Origin: DAOTWA01 sp963702935
GTDB lineage: Bacteria; Chloroflexota; Anaerolineae; Anaerolineales; Anaerolineaceae
Assembly (NCBI GenBank): GCA_963702935.1
Contig: OY969772.1
Span: 1,550,001 to 1,614,000, forward strand
Reading direction: 5' to 3'
DNA length: 64,000 bases
Shown: positions 16,667 through 24,999 of the stretch, in pieces
How positions within the stretch are numbered: the first letter of the stretch is position 1
Layout: every line of letters begins with the position of its first letter
Notes under the pieces: generated by a model
The model's input: the letters and a program-made list of their open reading frames with translations, nothing else
What the model was told of the DNA's origin: nothing
Database searches by the model: none
Made by a program: the position numbers and the translations under genes

Positions 16667-18091
16667 TTAATGGTTGCGGGCGACGAATGGCAGGCGTACG
16701 AACCACGAGAAGGATACCTCGTACGCACCGATGTCGCACACCGGCTGCAACGGGTCCAAGATACCCCGGCGCGGATAACCGCGCTGGTCATAGTGCAGGA
16801 CGTTCCCGGCGGAATCCAGACAGCCGGCCGGGTTTCCACCGTCGATAGCGGGACTATTATTCAGAAGGGCGTGAGTTTGGGTAGCGCCATCGTTGTCTTG
16901 CAAGGTATCTAATCCGGCGTCCAGATCGACCTGGTCTTCCGTGGTCGAGGTAAAATCACAGCCCGTGGTCGAGCCGATCAGGTTGTAGCCGTTGGAGAGC
17001 AGGCTGCCGTTGTTCGTGAAACAGTCGGGCGCGGCATCGCTATGGTTGCCCGCCACGATCGTATTGCTCAAGCTGACTTTTCCATAGCTAAAGGCAATAC
17101 CCCCGCCGGAGTCCTGGGCGGAATTATCGCTGACGGTGACGTTATAGAGGGGGAGTGGCTTGCTATCATAACCATAATAATCATCCTGGAACAGACCACC
17201 CCCCTGCTTCGCCGAATTCCCGCTGATCGTGCTGTTTTCCAGGGTCACGGTGCCTCTACCTACGTTATGCGCATTATCGAGATAATGGTTCAGGATGCCC
17301 CCGCCATCCTCATTGGCGGTGTTGTGGCTGATCGTGCTCCTGCGGATGATCACCGAGCCCGAATCGTTATACACCCCGCCCCCTTCGCCGGCCGAATTCC
17401 CGTCGATGGTTGAATCTTCAAGGGTCACAAATACATAACCGTCGAGAAAATCCCTGACCAAAATGCCGCCCCCGTGTACGCTGTGGTTGTCGCGGATCAC
17501 GCAGTTTGTTATCCTGAGATCCACACCGCCGGAAGTGGTGATCCCGCCCCCATGATAGTCGCCGGGCGAATCTTTGCCTGGCTCATAATCGCTGGCGCCG
17601 TTCTGGATGGTCAAATCGGACAGGATTACGGAATCGGTAACGAGCATTACGCCGGCCGTCCCGTCGCTTTGAATGATGGTATTGTCCGCTCCCTGGCCGC
17701 GGATGGCCACGAACCAACTGCTGTTCCGGTGGATAGACAGATGGGTGTCTCCCCCGTAATAAGGATCTTGGTCCGTCTGGGTCAGCGTGTAGGTGCCCGC
17801 CGGCACTTCGATGAACACGCCGGCTTGTAAAGTTTCCTCGTGGTTGGCTTCATCGATGGCGGCGCGCAGGGTGCATTCGCCGGCGGCCGTCTCGCAGATG
17901 CCGTCGCCGGGGTTGGCGTCACTCGCGTCCACTGTGCTGTTGACGATATACTCGCTGGGATGGCTGCTGTAGACCATGGCATAGCGCTGCCAGGAGATCT
18001 TCTCCTTCCAGGGGAAGGCCAGGGCGGGGACGAAGGCCACGGCTGAGAAGAGCACCACCAGGGCGGCGACGAACCACTTGTAGCGTTTCAT
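16667..18091 (-). CDS. Secreted CSLREA/right-handed beta-helix surface protein
   Basis: 474 residues. Signal peptide (1-26, ending ALAF), CSLREA domain (YIVNSTVDASDANPGDG ... CTLRAAIDEAN), then a parallel beta-helix with repeating STISGNSA, TISHNTAN and DSTIDGNSAGEGGGVYN turns, ending in the choice-of-anchor-Q-like segment (GGNPAGCLDSAGN ... DIGAYE) and a short hydrophobic tail LPFVARNH. This tail resembles the C-terminal LPLV(V/A)RN ends of Chloroflexota exoproteins. ATGA overlap with the upstream O-antigen-ligase-like gene shows translational coupling. Likely exported adhesin or carbohydrate-binding protein and possible substrate of the neighbouring glycosyltransferase (inference). Confidence 0.88.
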   Translation of the reverse strand: MKRYKWFVAALVVLFSAVAFVPALAFPWKEKISWQRYAMVYSSHPSEYIVNSTVDASDANPGDGICETAAGECTLRAAIDEANHEETLQAGVFIEVPAGTYTLTQTDQDPYYGGDTHLSIHRNSSWFVAIRGQGADNTIIQSDGTAGVMLVTDSVILSDLTIQNGASDYEPGKDSPGDYHGGGITTSGGVDLRITNCVIRDNHSVHGGGILVRDFLDGYVFVTLEDSTIDGNSAGEGGGVYNDSGSVIIRRSTISHNTANEDGGGILNHYLDNAHNVGRGTVTLENSTISGNSAKQGGGLFQDDYYGYDSKPLPLYNVTVSDNSAQDSGGGIAFSYGKVSLSNTIVAGNHSDAAPDCFTNNGSLLSNGYNLIGSTTGCDFTSTTEDQVDLDAGLDTLQDNDGATQTHALLNNSPAIDGGNPAGCLDSAGNVLHYDQRGYPRRGILDPLQPVCDIGAYEVSFSWFVRLPFVARNH

Positions 18092-19446
18092 AATTGCGCT
18101 CCTTTTAGAGAGGATGCTAGAATGCGGTCGCCTGCGGAGGCTTCCGCGAAGGAGGATGATTCCACCGCTAAGGTATACCAGGCTAAAAGGGTGACGGTAA
18201 GCAAACGCCCAGAATCCAAAGACCAGGGGTAGCTATCCCACAGGCCGATGAAGCCCAACGCGAACCAGGCCGCCGCCAGCGCCACCGGCCAGGGCCGGGG
18301 GGAGCGCAGGCGCTTCTCCAGGCTGAGCACCGGCGCCAGCCACAGCCAGTACCACAGCCCGGCCCCCGGCGCGCCCACTTCGGAGGCCAGCAGCAAGGCG
18401 ACGTGGTGGACGGAATGGGCCACGTCGTGAATGTTGGCCCCCAGGGCGGCGAGGGGGAAGTTGCCCGCGCCAATGCCCGTGAAGGGGTGGCTGAGGATCG
18501 TCCGCAGGGCCACGTCGATCAGCTCGCCGCGTGCGCTGATGGAGGTGTACTCCGAAAGGGAGGCGAATACGTCCAGGTGCCCCAGGATGGGCCGCGCCAG
18601 CAGAGCGCCGCCCAGAAGGCCGGCGCCCGCCGCTACGCCCAGCGTCACCAGCAAAGGCCGGCGCATAGCAGGCTGCTTCCAGGCCAGCCAGGCCGCCAGG
18701 GGTGGCAGCGTAACCGCCGCTGCCAGCCAGGCCGACCTGGAGAAAGTGAGCGCCAGCCCGGCGGCCAGTCCCCACCACAGGAAGCGGAAGAACCAGCGAT
18801 CGAGGAGCGGCAGGCACACGAGCAGCCCAACGGCCAGGAAGCCGCCCAACACGTTGGGATGAAAGGTCAGGCCGTAAGCGCGCAGCCAGGAGCTCCCGTC
18901 GACGTAGATCACCGCCGCGCGGGATTGATCCACCCGCAAGGCCAGCTCGCCGGGCAAGCCGAGCGGGCCTTTAAACAGAAACTGGAGCGCGCCGACCATG
19001 GCTTGCAGCCCCAGCCCGGCCAGGAAAACCGGCGCGAGCGTCTCCATCCTTCGGGGCTGCGCCAGCCAGGCCAGGTACACCCCCATTGCCAGGAGCCAGC
19101 GGGCGCTGGTGTAAACCGCCAGGCCGGGCGAAAGCGCCCAGGGAGCAGTCATGAATCCCAGGAGCGCCAGGGCCGCCAGCGGCGCCAGGCTCCGCAAGAC
19201 GACCGGGGAGCGCCAGCGCCGGAACAGGGCTCTCCAGGCTGCCCCCTGCCTCGGCAGGCTGGCCAGGATCATCAGGGCGGCTGCCAGGTCGGTAAGGAAG
19301 ATGCCGGGCGCCACGTACAGGGGCAGCACTCCCTGCGCCGCCGGAGCTCCCAACTGCCAGAAAACCGAAAGCGGCATGAGCAGGAGCAGCGCGCCTGCAC
19401 ACGCGTCGAATAACCGTAGACTACCGAGACGTTGAGAAAAGGCCAC
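18088..19446 (-). CDS. O-antigen ligase/polymerase-like membrane protein (Wzy_C)
   Basis: About 452 residues from GTG 19446. The open frame reaches TTG 19527, but that codon lies inside the repeat element at 19501-19684, so it is unlikely to be the start. About 12 helices. The Wzy_C/WaaL hallmarks are the region SRSAWLAAAVTLPPLAAWLAW, and GVLISARGELIDVALRTILSHP-like text reduced here to SISARGELIDVAL, with GIGAGNFPL and HDVAHSVHHVALLLASEVGAPG after it. Acts in ligation or polymerisation of surface glycans. First gene of a three-gene operon with the beta-helix exoprotein and DUF2723 protein. Confidence 0.82.
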   Translation of the reverse strand: MAFSQRLGSLRLFDACAGALLLLMPLSVFWQLGAPAAQGVLPLYVAPGIFLTDLAAALMILASLPRQGAAWRALFRRWRSPVVLRSLAPLAALALLGFMTAPWALSPGLAVYTSARWLLAMGVYLAWLAQPRRMETLAPVFLAGLGLQAMVGALQFLFKGPLGLPGELALRVDQSRAAVIYVDGSSWLRAYGLTFHPNVLGGFLAVGLLVCLPLLDRWFFRFLWWGLAAGLALTFSRSAWLAAAVTLPPLAAWLAWKQPAMRRPLLVTLGVAAGAGLLGGALLARPILGHLDVFASLSEYTSISARGELIDVALRTILSHPFTGIGAGNFPLAALGANIHDVAHSVHHVALLLASEVGAPGAGLWYWLWLAPVLSLEKRLRSPRPWPVALAAAWFALGFIGLWDSYPWSLDSGRLLTVTLLAWYTLAVESSSFAEASAGDRILASSLKGAQL

Positions 19447-19500
19447 GTTGGTTTCCCCGCCTATAGCAGCCAGTATAGCACGGATTTGGAAGTTTGTCTC

Positions 19501-19684
19501 TGCACCAGGCCCTAAGTGTGCACGCAAAAGTTGTCAGCCGTTTTCAGGCGATTGAAATCGCTGCAACGAAGTACACGAAGTCGGCCTTCGCCGACTGGTT
19601 TTTAGCCAGCGCAGGCTGGCTTCGTGCAGTTTGTAGGTGCAGTTTCCAACTGCCTGACAACTCGTGCGTGCACCAGGCCCTAAG
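19501..19684. repeat. MITE-like element with 20-bp terminal inverted repeats and 16-bp flanking direct repeats
   Basis: Inverted repeats at 19518-19537 and 19654-19673 match at 18 of 20 positions (GTGCACGCAAAAGTTGTCAG against GTGCACGCACGAGTTGTCAG). A 16-base direct repeat TGCACCAGGCCCTAAG occurs at 19501-19516 and 19669-19684. Two internal hairpins (AGTCGGC/GCCGACT and AGCCAGC/GCTGGCT) lie between. No ORF. It separates the glycan operon from the lactonase gene. Confidence 0.7.
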
Positions 19685-19707
19685 GATCTCGCGAGATCCT
19701 TAGGGCC
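19676..19707. terminator. Perfect 32-bp palindrome, possible bidirectional terminator
   Basis: GGCCCTAAGGATCTCG and its exact reverse complement, overlapping the right direct repeat of the MITE-like element. A TTTCTTTT tract follows on the plus strand. It lies 25 bases after the stop of the SMP-30 gene (minus strand), where it could stop transcription, though the T tract is on the opposite strand. Confidence 0.5.
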
Positions 19708-19731
19708 TTTCTTTTGCCTGGAACCGCGCTC

Positions 19732-20601
19732 TTATCCCCCAAACTCCGGCTCGGGCAGGCCGCGCACCTCGGTTTCCAGGCGGAAGAGACCCCCGGCCAA
19801 CGGCTGCGCGGCGCGCCGCTCCGCCGGCACCAGCGCCCTGGAGGTGGTGATGTACAGCTCGTCGAGATGCTGGCCGCCGAAGGCGACGCTGGTGGGGCAT
19901 TGCGTGGGCAACGCGATGCGCCGCTCGACCTTGCCCTGCGGATCGTAACGCACGATCTTCCCGCCGTGGCAGCGCGCGCTCCAGATGAAGCCCTGCGCGT
20001 CCACGGCCAATCCGTCCGGCACGCCGCCTTCTTCGGGGTCGTGGGCGAAGACGCGCCGGTTGGCGATTTCTCCACTGGCCAGGTCGAAGTCGTACTGGTA
20101 GATGGTGTGGCGCAGGGTGTCCGTGTGATACAAAGTGCGGTCGTCCGGGCTCCAGCCCATGCCGTTGGAGATGGTCAGCTCCTCCTCCATCCGGTGGATG
20201 GAGAGATCGAGGTCCAGGCGGTACAGGGCGCTGCTGGCGTCCGTCTCGGTCATGGTGCCGGCCCAGAAGCGCCCGGCGCGGTCCACGGCGCCGTCGTTGA
20301 AGCGCGCGCCAGGCTTGCCCGGCTCCGGGTCGCCGATGGGCCGCAAGGGCTTTCCGGCGCCCTCCCACAGGGCGAAGCCCTCGCGGGTGGCCAACACCAG
20401 GCCGCCCGCGGCGCGGAAGGCCAGCACGCCCACCGGCAGGCCCACCGGGAAGGTCTCCACCGCCCCGCTGGAAGGCTCCAGGCGGTGAAAGACGCAGCGC
20501 TCGATGTCCACCCAGTACAGGCGCTGCTCTTTGACGTTCCAGCGCGGGCCTTCACCCAGCTCATTTTGGATCGGTAAGATGCATTCAGGGGATGCTGCCA
20601 T
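19732..20601 (-). CDS. SMP-30/gluconolactonase-family protein
   Basis: Six-bladed beta-propeller lactonase of 289 residues. ATG 20601 chosen because AAAAGG precedes it and the family N-terminus (ILPIQNELGEGPRWNVKEQRLYWVD) starts soon after; the frame opens earlier, at 20661. Metal-site Glu in NELGEGP, Asn/Asp in RFNDGAVDRAGRFW and ISNGMGWSPDDRTLY, and the late DGLAVDAQGFIW blade. Likely hydrolyses a sugar lactone (gluconolactone or similar) in the cytoplasm. Same strand as and downstream of the cox cluster; only a repeat lies between, so functional linkage is uncertain. Confidence 0.9.
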   Translation of the reverse strand: MAASPECILPIQNELGEGPRWNVKEQRLYWVDIERCVFHRLEPSSGAVETFPVGLPVGVLAFRAAGGLVLATREGFALWEGAGKPLRPIGDPEPGKPGARFNDGAVDRAGRFWAGTMTETDASSALYRLDLDLSIHRMEEELTISNGMGWSPDDRTLYHTDTLRHTIYQYDFDLASGEIANRRVFAHDPEEGGVPDGLAVDAQGFIWSARCHGGKIVRYDPQGKVERRIALPTQCPTSVAFGGQHLDELYITTSRALVPAERRAAQPLAGGLFRLETEVRGLPEPEFGG

Positions 20602-20636
20602 GGGGCAACCTTTTGGAGTGTAGAGATGCCGAAAAA

Positions 20637-20714
20637 GCTTTTGAACCGCAAAGAACGCCAAGACCGCAAAGGTCTTAAAAAAAACCTCTGCGTCTTTGCG
20701 TCTTTGCGTGAGAT
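20637..20714. repeat. Dispersed 'CTTTGCGTCTTTGCGTGAGA' repeat
   Basis: Contains GAACCGCAAAGAACGCCAAG at one end and CTCTGCGTCTTTGCGTCTTT at the other; same family as 3944-4110 and 39137-39306. It lies between the last cox-cluster gene and the lactonase. Confidence 0.65.
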
Positions 20715-20715
20715 T

Positions 20716-21759
20716 TTACGGCATTACCCGGTGCTGGACGGCCATGATTTCCGCCATGATGGCCAGGGCCAGCTCTTCGGGGGTGCTGTTGCCCAGCTTC
20801 AGGCCGATGGGGCCGTGCAGCCGGCTCAGCTCTTCCTCGCTGAGGCCGTCCTCCTTGAGGCGCTGGCGGCGTTTGGCCTGCGTGACGGGGCTGCCCAGGG
20901 CCCCGACGTAGAAGGCCGGGCTGCGCAAGGCGATGCGCAGGGCCGGGTCGTCGATTTTGGGATCGTGGGTGAGCATGGCGATCGCCGTGCTCTCGTTCAG
21001 CTCGACCTGCGCCAGGGCCTCCTCGGGCCAGGCCTGGATGAGCTGGTCTACCTCCGGGAAGCGCTCGGCGTTGCCAAAGGCGCGGCGCGGATCGACCACC
21101 ACCGTGCGGAAGCCCATCGTGCGCGCGATAGCGGTCAAGGGGATGGCGGTGTGCACCCCGCCCACCACCACCAGCGCCGGGCGCAGCTCGACCACTTCCA
21201 CGAAGACCTCCACGTCCTCGCCCCCGCCGGTCTGCAGCGAAAAGGTCTGGGAGCGGCTCTCGGCCTGGGCCTGGCGCACGCGCTCCAGGAGGGCCGGGTC
21301 CAGCCCGGGGGTAACCCCGCCGGAGGCGCGGCCTTCCTTCGAGACCAGCATCTGGCGCCCCAGCAGGTCCGCCGGGCCGCGCACCACTGTGGCGGCGGCA
21401 TACGGCCGCCCGGCCAGCAGCGCTGCCCGCGCCTGCGCGAAGAAGCCCTTCTCCAGGGGCTGGACGAACACGTCGATCTGCCCGCCGCAGGCCAGGCCCA
21501 CGTTCCAGGCGGTCTCGTCGGCCACCCCGAAGTGCAGGAGCCGGGGACGGCCGTCCTTCAAGCTCTCCATGCCGGCCTCCACCACCGCGCCCTCCACGCA
21601 GCCCCCGCTGACCGAGCCGTTGATCTTGCCGCTGGCGGTGAGCGCCATCTTGGCCCCCACCCCACGCGGAGAGGATCCCCAGGTGCGGATGACCGTGGCC
21701 AGGGCGATCTTCTCGCGCTTTTCCAACCAATCTTCGAGTTCAGGGAAAAGTTCTCTCAT
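20716..21759 (-). CDS. XdhC/CoxI/CoxF-family molybdenum cofactor maturation protein
   Basis: 347 residues. N-terminal XdhC_CoxI domain (LATVIRTWGSSPRGVGAKM ... GSVSGGCVEGAVV) and C-terminal Rossmann XdhC_C domain (VVGGVHTAIPLTAIARTMGF, VVVDPRRAF, MLTHDPKID, FYVGALGSPVTQAKR). This family binds Moco and helps its sulfuration and insertion into xanthine- and CO-dehydrogenase-type enzymes. It overlaps coxE by ATGA, the position held by coxF in Oligotropha-type clusters. A second, differently built XdhC paralogue lies at 25454-26452. Confidence 0.93.
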   Translation of the reverse strand: MRELFPELEDWLEKREKIALATVIRTWGSSPRGVGAKMALTASGKINGSVSGGCVEGAVVEAGMESLKDGRPRLLHFGVADETAWNVGLACGGQIDVFVQPLEKGFFAQARAALLAGRPYAAATVVRGPADLLGRQMLVSKEGRASGGVTPGLDPALLERVRQAQAESRSQTFSLQTGGGEDVEVFVEVVELRPALVVVGGVHTAIPLTAIARTMGFRTVVVDPRRAFGNAERFPEVDQLIQAWPEEALAQVELNESTAIAMLTHDPKIDDPALRIALRSPAFYVGALGSPVTQAKRRQRLKEDGLSEEELSRLHGPIGLKLGNSTPEELALAIMAEIMAVQHRVMP

Positions 21760-23021
21760 ATCGTTTTATGCCCAAAGGTTTGCCGCCGCACGGGCCGGTT
21801 CTCGTCGATGCGCCGCAGGTGCTCGGCGAGGTCTTCCAGGCTGGCCAGGTTGTGCACCGGCAGAAAATCATCGATATAGGGCAGCGCCGTCTGCATGCCG
21901 CGCGTTAGAGGCTCGTAATCCTTCCCGCCCAGCAGGGGGTTGAGCCAGATCAACCGGTAGCAGGTACGCTGCAAGCGGGCCATCTCGCGGCGCAGCAATT
22001 CGGCCTCGCCGCAATCCCAGCCGTCGCTGATGAGCAGCACCACCGCGCCGCGCCCCAGCACGCGCCGCGCCCAGCCGTAATTGAAATCCTTCAGCGCTTC
22101 GCCGATGCGCGTGCCGCCCGACCAGTCTGGCACGCTTTGCGAGACCTGGCGCAGCGCCTGGTCGACGTTGCGTTCCCTCAGTTGGCGGGTGATGCGCGTC
22201 AGGCGCGTGCTGAACACGAACGTCTCGCAGCCCGAGTTGAAGCCCCGGTTGAGGCTGTAGGCGAAGTGCAGCAGCAGGCGCGTGTAGCGCTCCATCGAGC
22301 CGCTGATGTCCGCCAGGATGACCAGCGGGCGCGGCCTGTAGCGGGGCTGCCTGTGAGACCATTCTACCACTTCTCCGCCGTAGACCAGGTTGTGGCGCAG
22401 CGTGCGGCGCATATCGAAGGCCAGCCCGTCCCCGGCCTGGAAGCGCCGGGTGCGGCGCTGGCCGATTTGCCAGGTCAGCTCGGCCAGCAAGCGCCGGATG
22501 GCCTTCAGCTCCTCGGCGCTCAGCTCGCCGAAGTCCTTGCGGCGCAGCGCCTCCCGCTGGCTGTAAGTCAGCGTGGCCTGCACGATGGGCGGTTCGTCTC
22601 GCGGCTGCCCCTCCTGCCCCGCGCGTGGCCCCGGCGGCGGAGGGCCCAAGGGCGGCGGGACGATCACCGGGCGCGGGCGGCGCACCGTGCCCTGGGTGCG
22701 CAACTGCCCGGCGGCGCGCGCCGCGCCCGGCCGCTGCCAGAAAAGCTCGAAGGCCAGGTCGAACAGGGGCAGGTCTTCGCGGCGCCGGACTTGCAAGCCG
22801 CGCAGGGTGTAGTAGAAATCGGCCCTGTCGCCGACGCCGATCGTCTCGAGCGCCTGAACCAGATCGATCATGCGCCCGGCATCGACCTCCAGCCCCAGGC
22901 CGCGCAGCAGACGCCCGAAGAGCAGCAGGTTGTGAAAGAGAGCGCCGCTCCCCTTCCCCTCTCCCGGGGTTGGGAGAGGGGAAGGGGCCGGGGGATGAGG
23001 TGAGGGGACGCCATCTGGCAT
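21756..23021 (-). CDS. coxE: CoxE-type VWA-domain protein
   Basis: 421 residues from ATG 23021, with GGAGG six bases upstream; a longer frame to 23735 only overlaps coxD. The N-terminal helical CoxE domain contains DLVQALETIGVGDRADFYYT, and the VWA domain starts at about residue 230 with MIDAS motif DISGSM, then GGTRIGEAL and LLISDGWDCGE. Works with the MoxR-type ATPase CoxD in maturing the copper-molybdenum site of CO dehydrogenase. Residues about 6-25 (SPHPPAPSPLPTPGEG) are encoded by an inserted palindromic repeat. Stop overlaps the XdhC gene by 4 bases. Confidence 0.92.
   Translation of the reverse strand: MPDGVPSPHPPAPSPLPTPGEGKGSGALFHNLLLFGRLLRGLGLEVDAGRMIDLVQALETIGVGDRADFYYTLRGLQVRRREDLPLFDLAFELFWQRPGAARAAGQLRTQGTVRRPRPVIVPPPLGPPPPGPRAGQEGQPRDEPPIVQATLTYSQREALRRKDFGELSAEELKAIRRLLAELTWQIGQRRTRRFQAGDGLAFDMRRTLRHNLVYGGEVVEWSHRQPRYRPRPLVILADISGSMERYTRLLLHFAYSLNRGFNSGCETFVFSTRLTRITRQLRERNVDQALRQVSQSVPDWSGGTRIGEALKDFNYGWARRVLGRGAVVLLISDGWDCGEAELLRREMARLQRTCYRLIWLNPLLGGKDYEPLTRGMQTALPYIDDFLPVHNLASLEDLAEHLRRIDENRPVRRQTFGHKTI
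22950..22987. repeat. Palindromic repeat inside coxE N-terminus
   Basis: 16-bp perfect arms CCCCTTCCCCTCTCCC (22950-22965) and GGGAGAGGGGAAGGGG (22972-22987), with GGGGATGAGGTGAGGGG alongside up to about 23007. This is a widespread dispersed bacterial element which, when translated, gives PHPPAPSPLPTPGEG. Here it lies in frame in codons of coxE. Confidence 0.8.
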
Positions 23022-23044
23022 TTGATCCTCCGATCGCTGTCGGC

Positions 23045-23944
23045 CTAAGCCGGCCCCGGCTCGATGCGCGCCAGGATCTCGTCGACCACCTTGCCGTTGA
23101 CCTTCTCGACGTCCTCCTGGTACTTGAGGATCACACCCAGCGTTTCCTCGACCACCTCCTTGCCCAGGACGGCGTGATCCAACGCCATCAGCGCCGCCGC
23201 CCAATCCAGGGTCTCGGCCACGCCGGGAATCTTGTACAGGTCGTCGCGGCGCAGCTCCTGCACGAAGGCCGTGACCTGGCGGGAAAGCCCGGCCGGCGCC
23301 TGCGGCACCTTGGTGCGCACGATCTCCAGCTCCTTCTCGAAGGTGGGATAATCGATCCAGTAATACAGGCAGCGGCGCTTCAGCGCGTCGTGCACCTCGC
23401 GCGTGCGGTTGGAGGTGATCACCACCACCGGCGGGCGCGCCGCCTTGATGGTGCCGATCTCGGGGATGGTGATCTGGAAATCCGAGAGCAGCTCCAGCAG
23501 ATAGGCTTCGAACTCCTCGTCGCTGCGGTCGATCTCGTCCACCAGCAGCACCGGGGGAGTGGCGCGCGAATCCTCGATGGCCTGCAACAGCGGGCGGCGC
23601 AGCAGGAACTGCGGCCCGAACAGGTCGCTCTCTTCCACTTTCTCGCCGCGCGCCTCGCTGACGCGGATGTGCAGCATCTGGCGCGAATAATTCCACTCGT
23701 AGACGGCCTGATTGACGTCCAGCCCTTCGTAGCACTGCAAGCGGATCAGGTCGGTGTCCAGCATCTCCTTGAGCACCTTGGCCACCTCGGTCTTCCCCAC
23801 CCCGGCTTCGCCTTCCAGGAACAGCGGGCGGCCCAGCTTGATGGCCAGGTAGATGGAGGTGGCCAGGCCGCGGTCGGCGATGTAGCGCCGCGCGCGCAGG
23901 GCCTCCTGCAGAGCCTCGATCGAGGTTAACCCTGGGCCGCTCAT
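23045..23944 (-). CDS. coxD: MoxR-family AAA+ ATPase (CoxD)
   Basis: 299 residues. Walker A GEAGVGKTEVAK, Walker B LLVDEIDRSDEEFE, sensor 1 in VVITSNRTREVHDALKRRC and the arginine-finger region after it. MoxR ATPases pair with VWA proteins; here coxE follows after 23 bases. In Oligotropha CoxD acts as an ATP-dependent chaperone that partly unfolds apo-CODH so that sulfur and copper can be added to the Mo site. Start ATG 23944 overlaps the stop of the upstream gene. Confidence 0.95.
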   Translation of the reverse strand: MSGPGLTSIEALQEALRARRYIADRGLATSIYLAIKLGRPLFLEGEAGVGKTEVAKVLKEMLDTDLIRLQCYEGLDVNQAVYEWNYSRQMLHIRVSEARGEKVEESDLFGPQFLLRRPLLQAIEDSRATPPVLLVDEIDRSDEEFEAYLLELLSDFQITIPEIGTIKAARPPVVVITSNRTREVHDALKRRCLYYWIDYPTFEKELEIVRTKVPQAPAGLSRQVTAFVQELRRDDLYKIPGVAETLDWAAALMALDHAVLGKEVVEETLGVILKYQEDVEKVNGKVVDEILARIEPGPA

Positions 23945-24999
23945 CGCAGGTCGATTGCCCGGGCCGCGGAAGGGACGCGCGCAGATACGCGCACCTGTGC
24001 GCGCGGCGCGTCTTCGGCCAATAAGCCGCTGTATCCCAGGCGCCGGATGTCGGCGGCGCTCAGCGGATCGCCGGCCAGCAGGGCCGGCAGCACCCGGTCG
24101 ATCACGTTGGGCTTGGGGCTGCGCGCGCAGCCCGGCACGCCCAGCACCGGGACGCCCTCGAGGTAGGCCAGCATGAGCAGGTTGCCCGGGTCCACCGGCG
24201 CGCCCACGCAGGCCACCTGGCCGCCCGCGCGCAACACGGCGCGCGGGGCGATGTCGTTGGCGTCCATGATGGAGGTCTCGCTGGCCAGCACGATCAGCTC
24301 GGCGCCTTCCGCCACCTGGCGCGCCAGGGCTTCGGCCAGGGCCGTCCCGTCCTTTTCGCCCGCCAGCTCCACGTACTCCTGCGCCGCCACCCTGGAGCCC
24401 CAGCTCTCGATGCGCCGGCGCAGCGGCGGCCCGAAAGTCCTGGCCACCCGCTCGCGGGCGAAGGGCAGCCCGGAAAATACCAGCCCCACCCGCCTGGGCT
24501 TCAGCTCGCGCACCTGCGCCAGGGGCGAATCCCCCCTCGCGGCGCGCTCGGCCTGCTCCAGAACGGAAGCCGGCAGCGCGTAGGGAATGATCTTCACCGT
24601 GGCCGCCGTCTGCCCCGCCTCGACGATGGTGAAGGACGGCAGGGTGGCGAAGGCCAGCCCGTCGAAGCGGTTGACGCGCTCCAGACGCTCGGCGTCCACG
24701 CGCAGCACGCCCTTGAACAGCGCTTCCAGGCTGACCCGGCCCGAAGAGCTGCCCTTGGGACGCAGCCCGGAGCCCCCAGCGGCCTCGGCCACCCGGCAGG
24801 CGGCCTCGTTCTCTTCCACGTCGCCGCTTTCCAGCTCCACCGCGTACACCCAGGCGTAGCCTTCTTCGCGCAGCGTGGCCACGTCCCGGCGGGTGATGAG
24901 CTTGCCCTTACGCAGGGCGGTACGCCCATCCGGCCTGGGAACGTTGTGGGCGAGGATCTTGCCTTCGGATTGTTCTACAGGAAGAGGTCCAAATTTCAT
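23941..24999 (-). CDS. Molybdopterin-binding protein (MoeA/MogA-like) in cox cluster
   Basis: 352 residues from ATG 24999; a longer frame to 25392 is antisense-like sequence over coxG and is rejected. The N-terminal part (KILAHNVPRPDGRTALRKGKLITRRDVATLREEG) matches the MoeA-like linking domain, and the C-terminal part has a MoCF-type Rossmann fold (VGLVFSG, ELIVLASETSIMDANDIAPRAV, VLGVPGCARSPKPNVIDRVLP). It probably binds molybdopterin or Moco for transfer to CO dehydrogenase. Overlaps coxG and coxD by ATGA at both ends, so it is firmly within the operon. Confidence 0.85.
   Translation of the reverse strand: MKFGPLPVEQSEGKILAHNVPRPDGRTALRKGKLITRRDVATLREEGYAWVYAVELESGDVEENEAACRVAEAAGGSGLRPKGSSSGRVSLEALFKGVLRVDAERLERVNRFDGLAFATLPSFTIVEAGQTAATVKIIPYALPASVLEQAERAARGDSPLAQVRELKPRRVGLVFSGLPFARERVARTFGPPLRRRIESWGSRVAAQEYVELAGEKDGTALAEALARQVAEGAELIVLASETSIMDANDIAPRAVLRAGGQVACVGAPVDPGNLLMLAYLEGVPVLGVPGCARSPKPNVIDRVLPALLAGDPLSAADIRRLGYSGLLAEDAPRAQVRVSARVPSAARAIDLR

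Noticed and set aside
15319..16848. 509-codon open frame on the plus strand over the DUF2723 gene
   Set aside because: Antisense frame in GC-rich DNA, Gln/Arg/His-rich, no fold features; the minus strand encodes the conserved protein.
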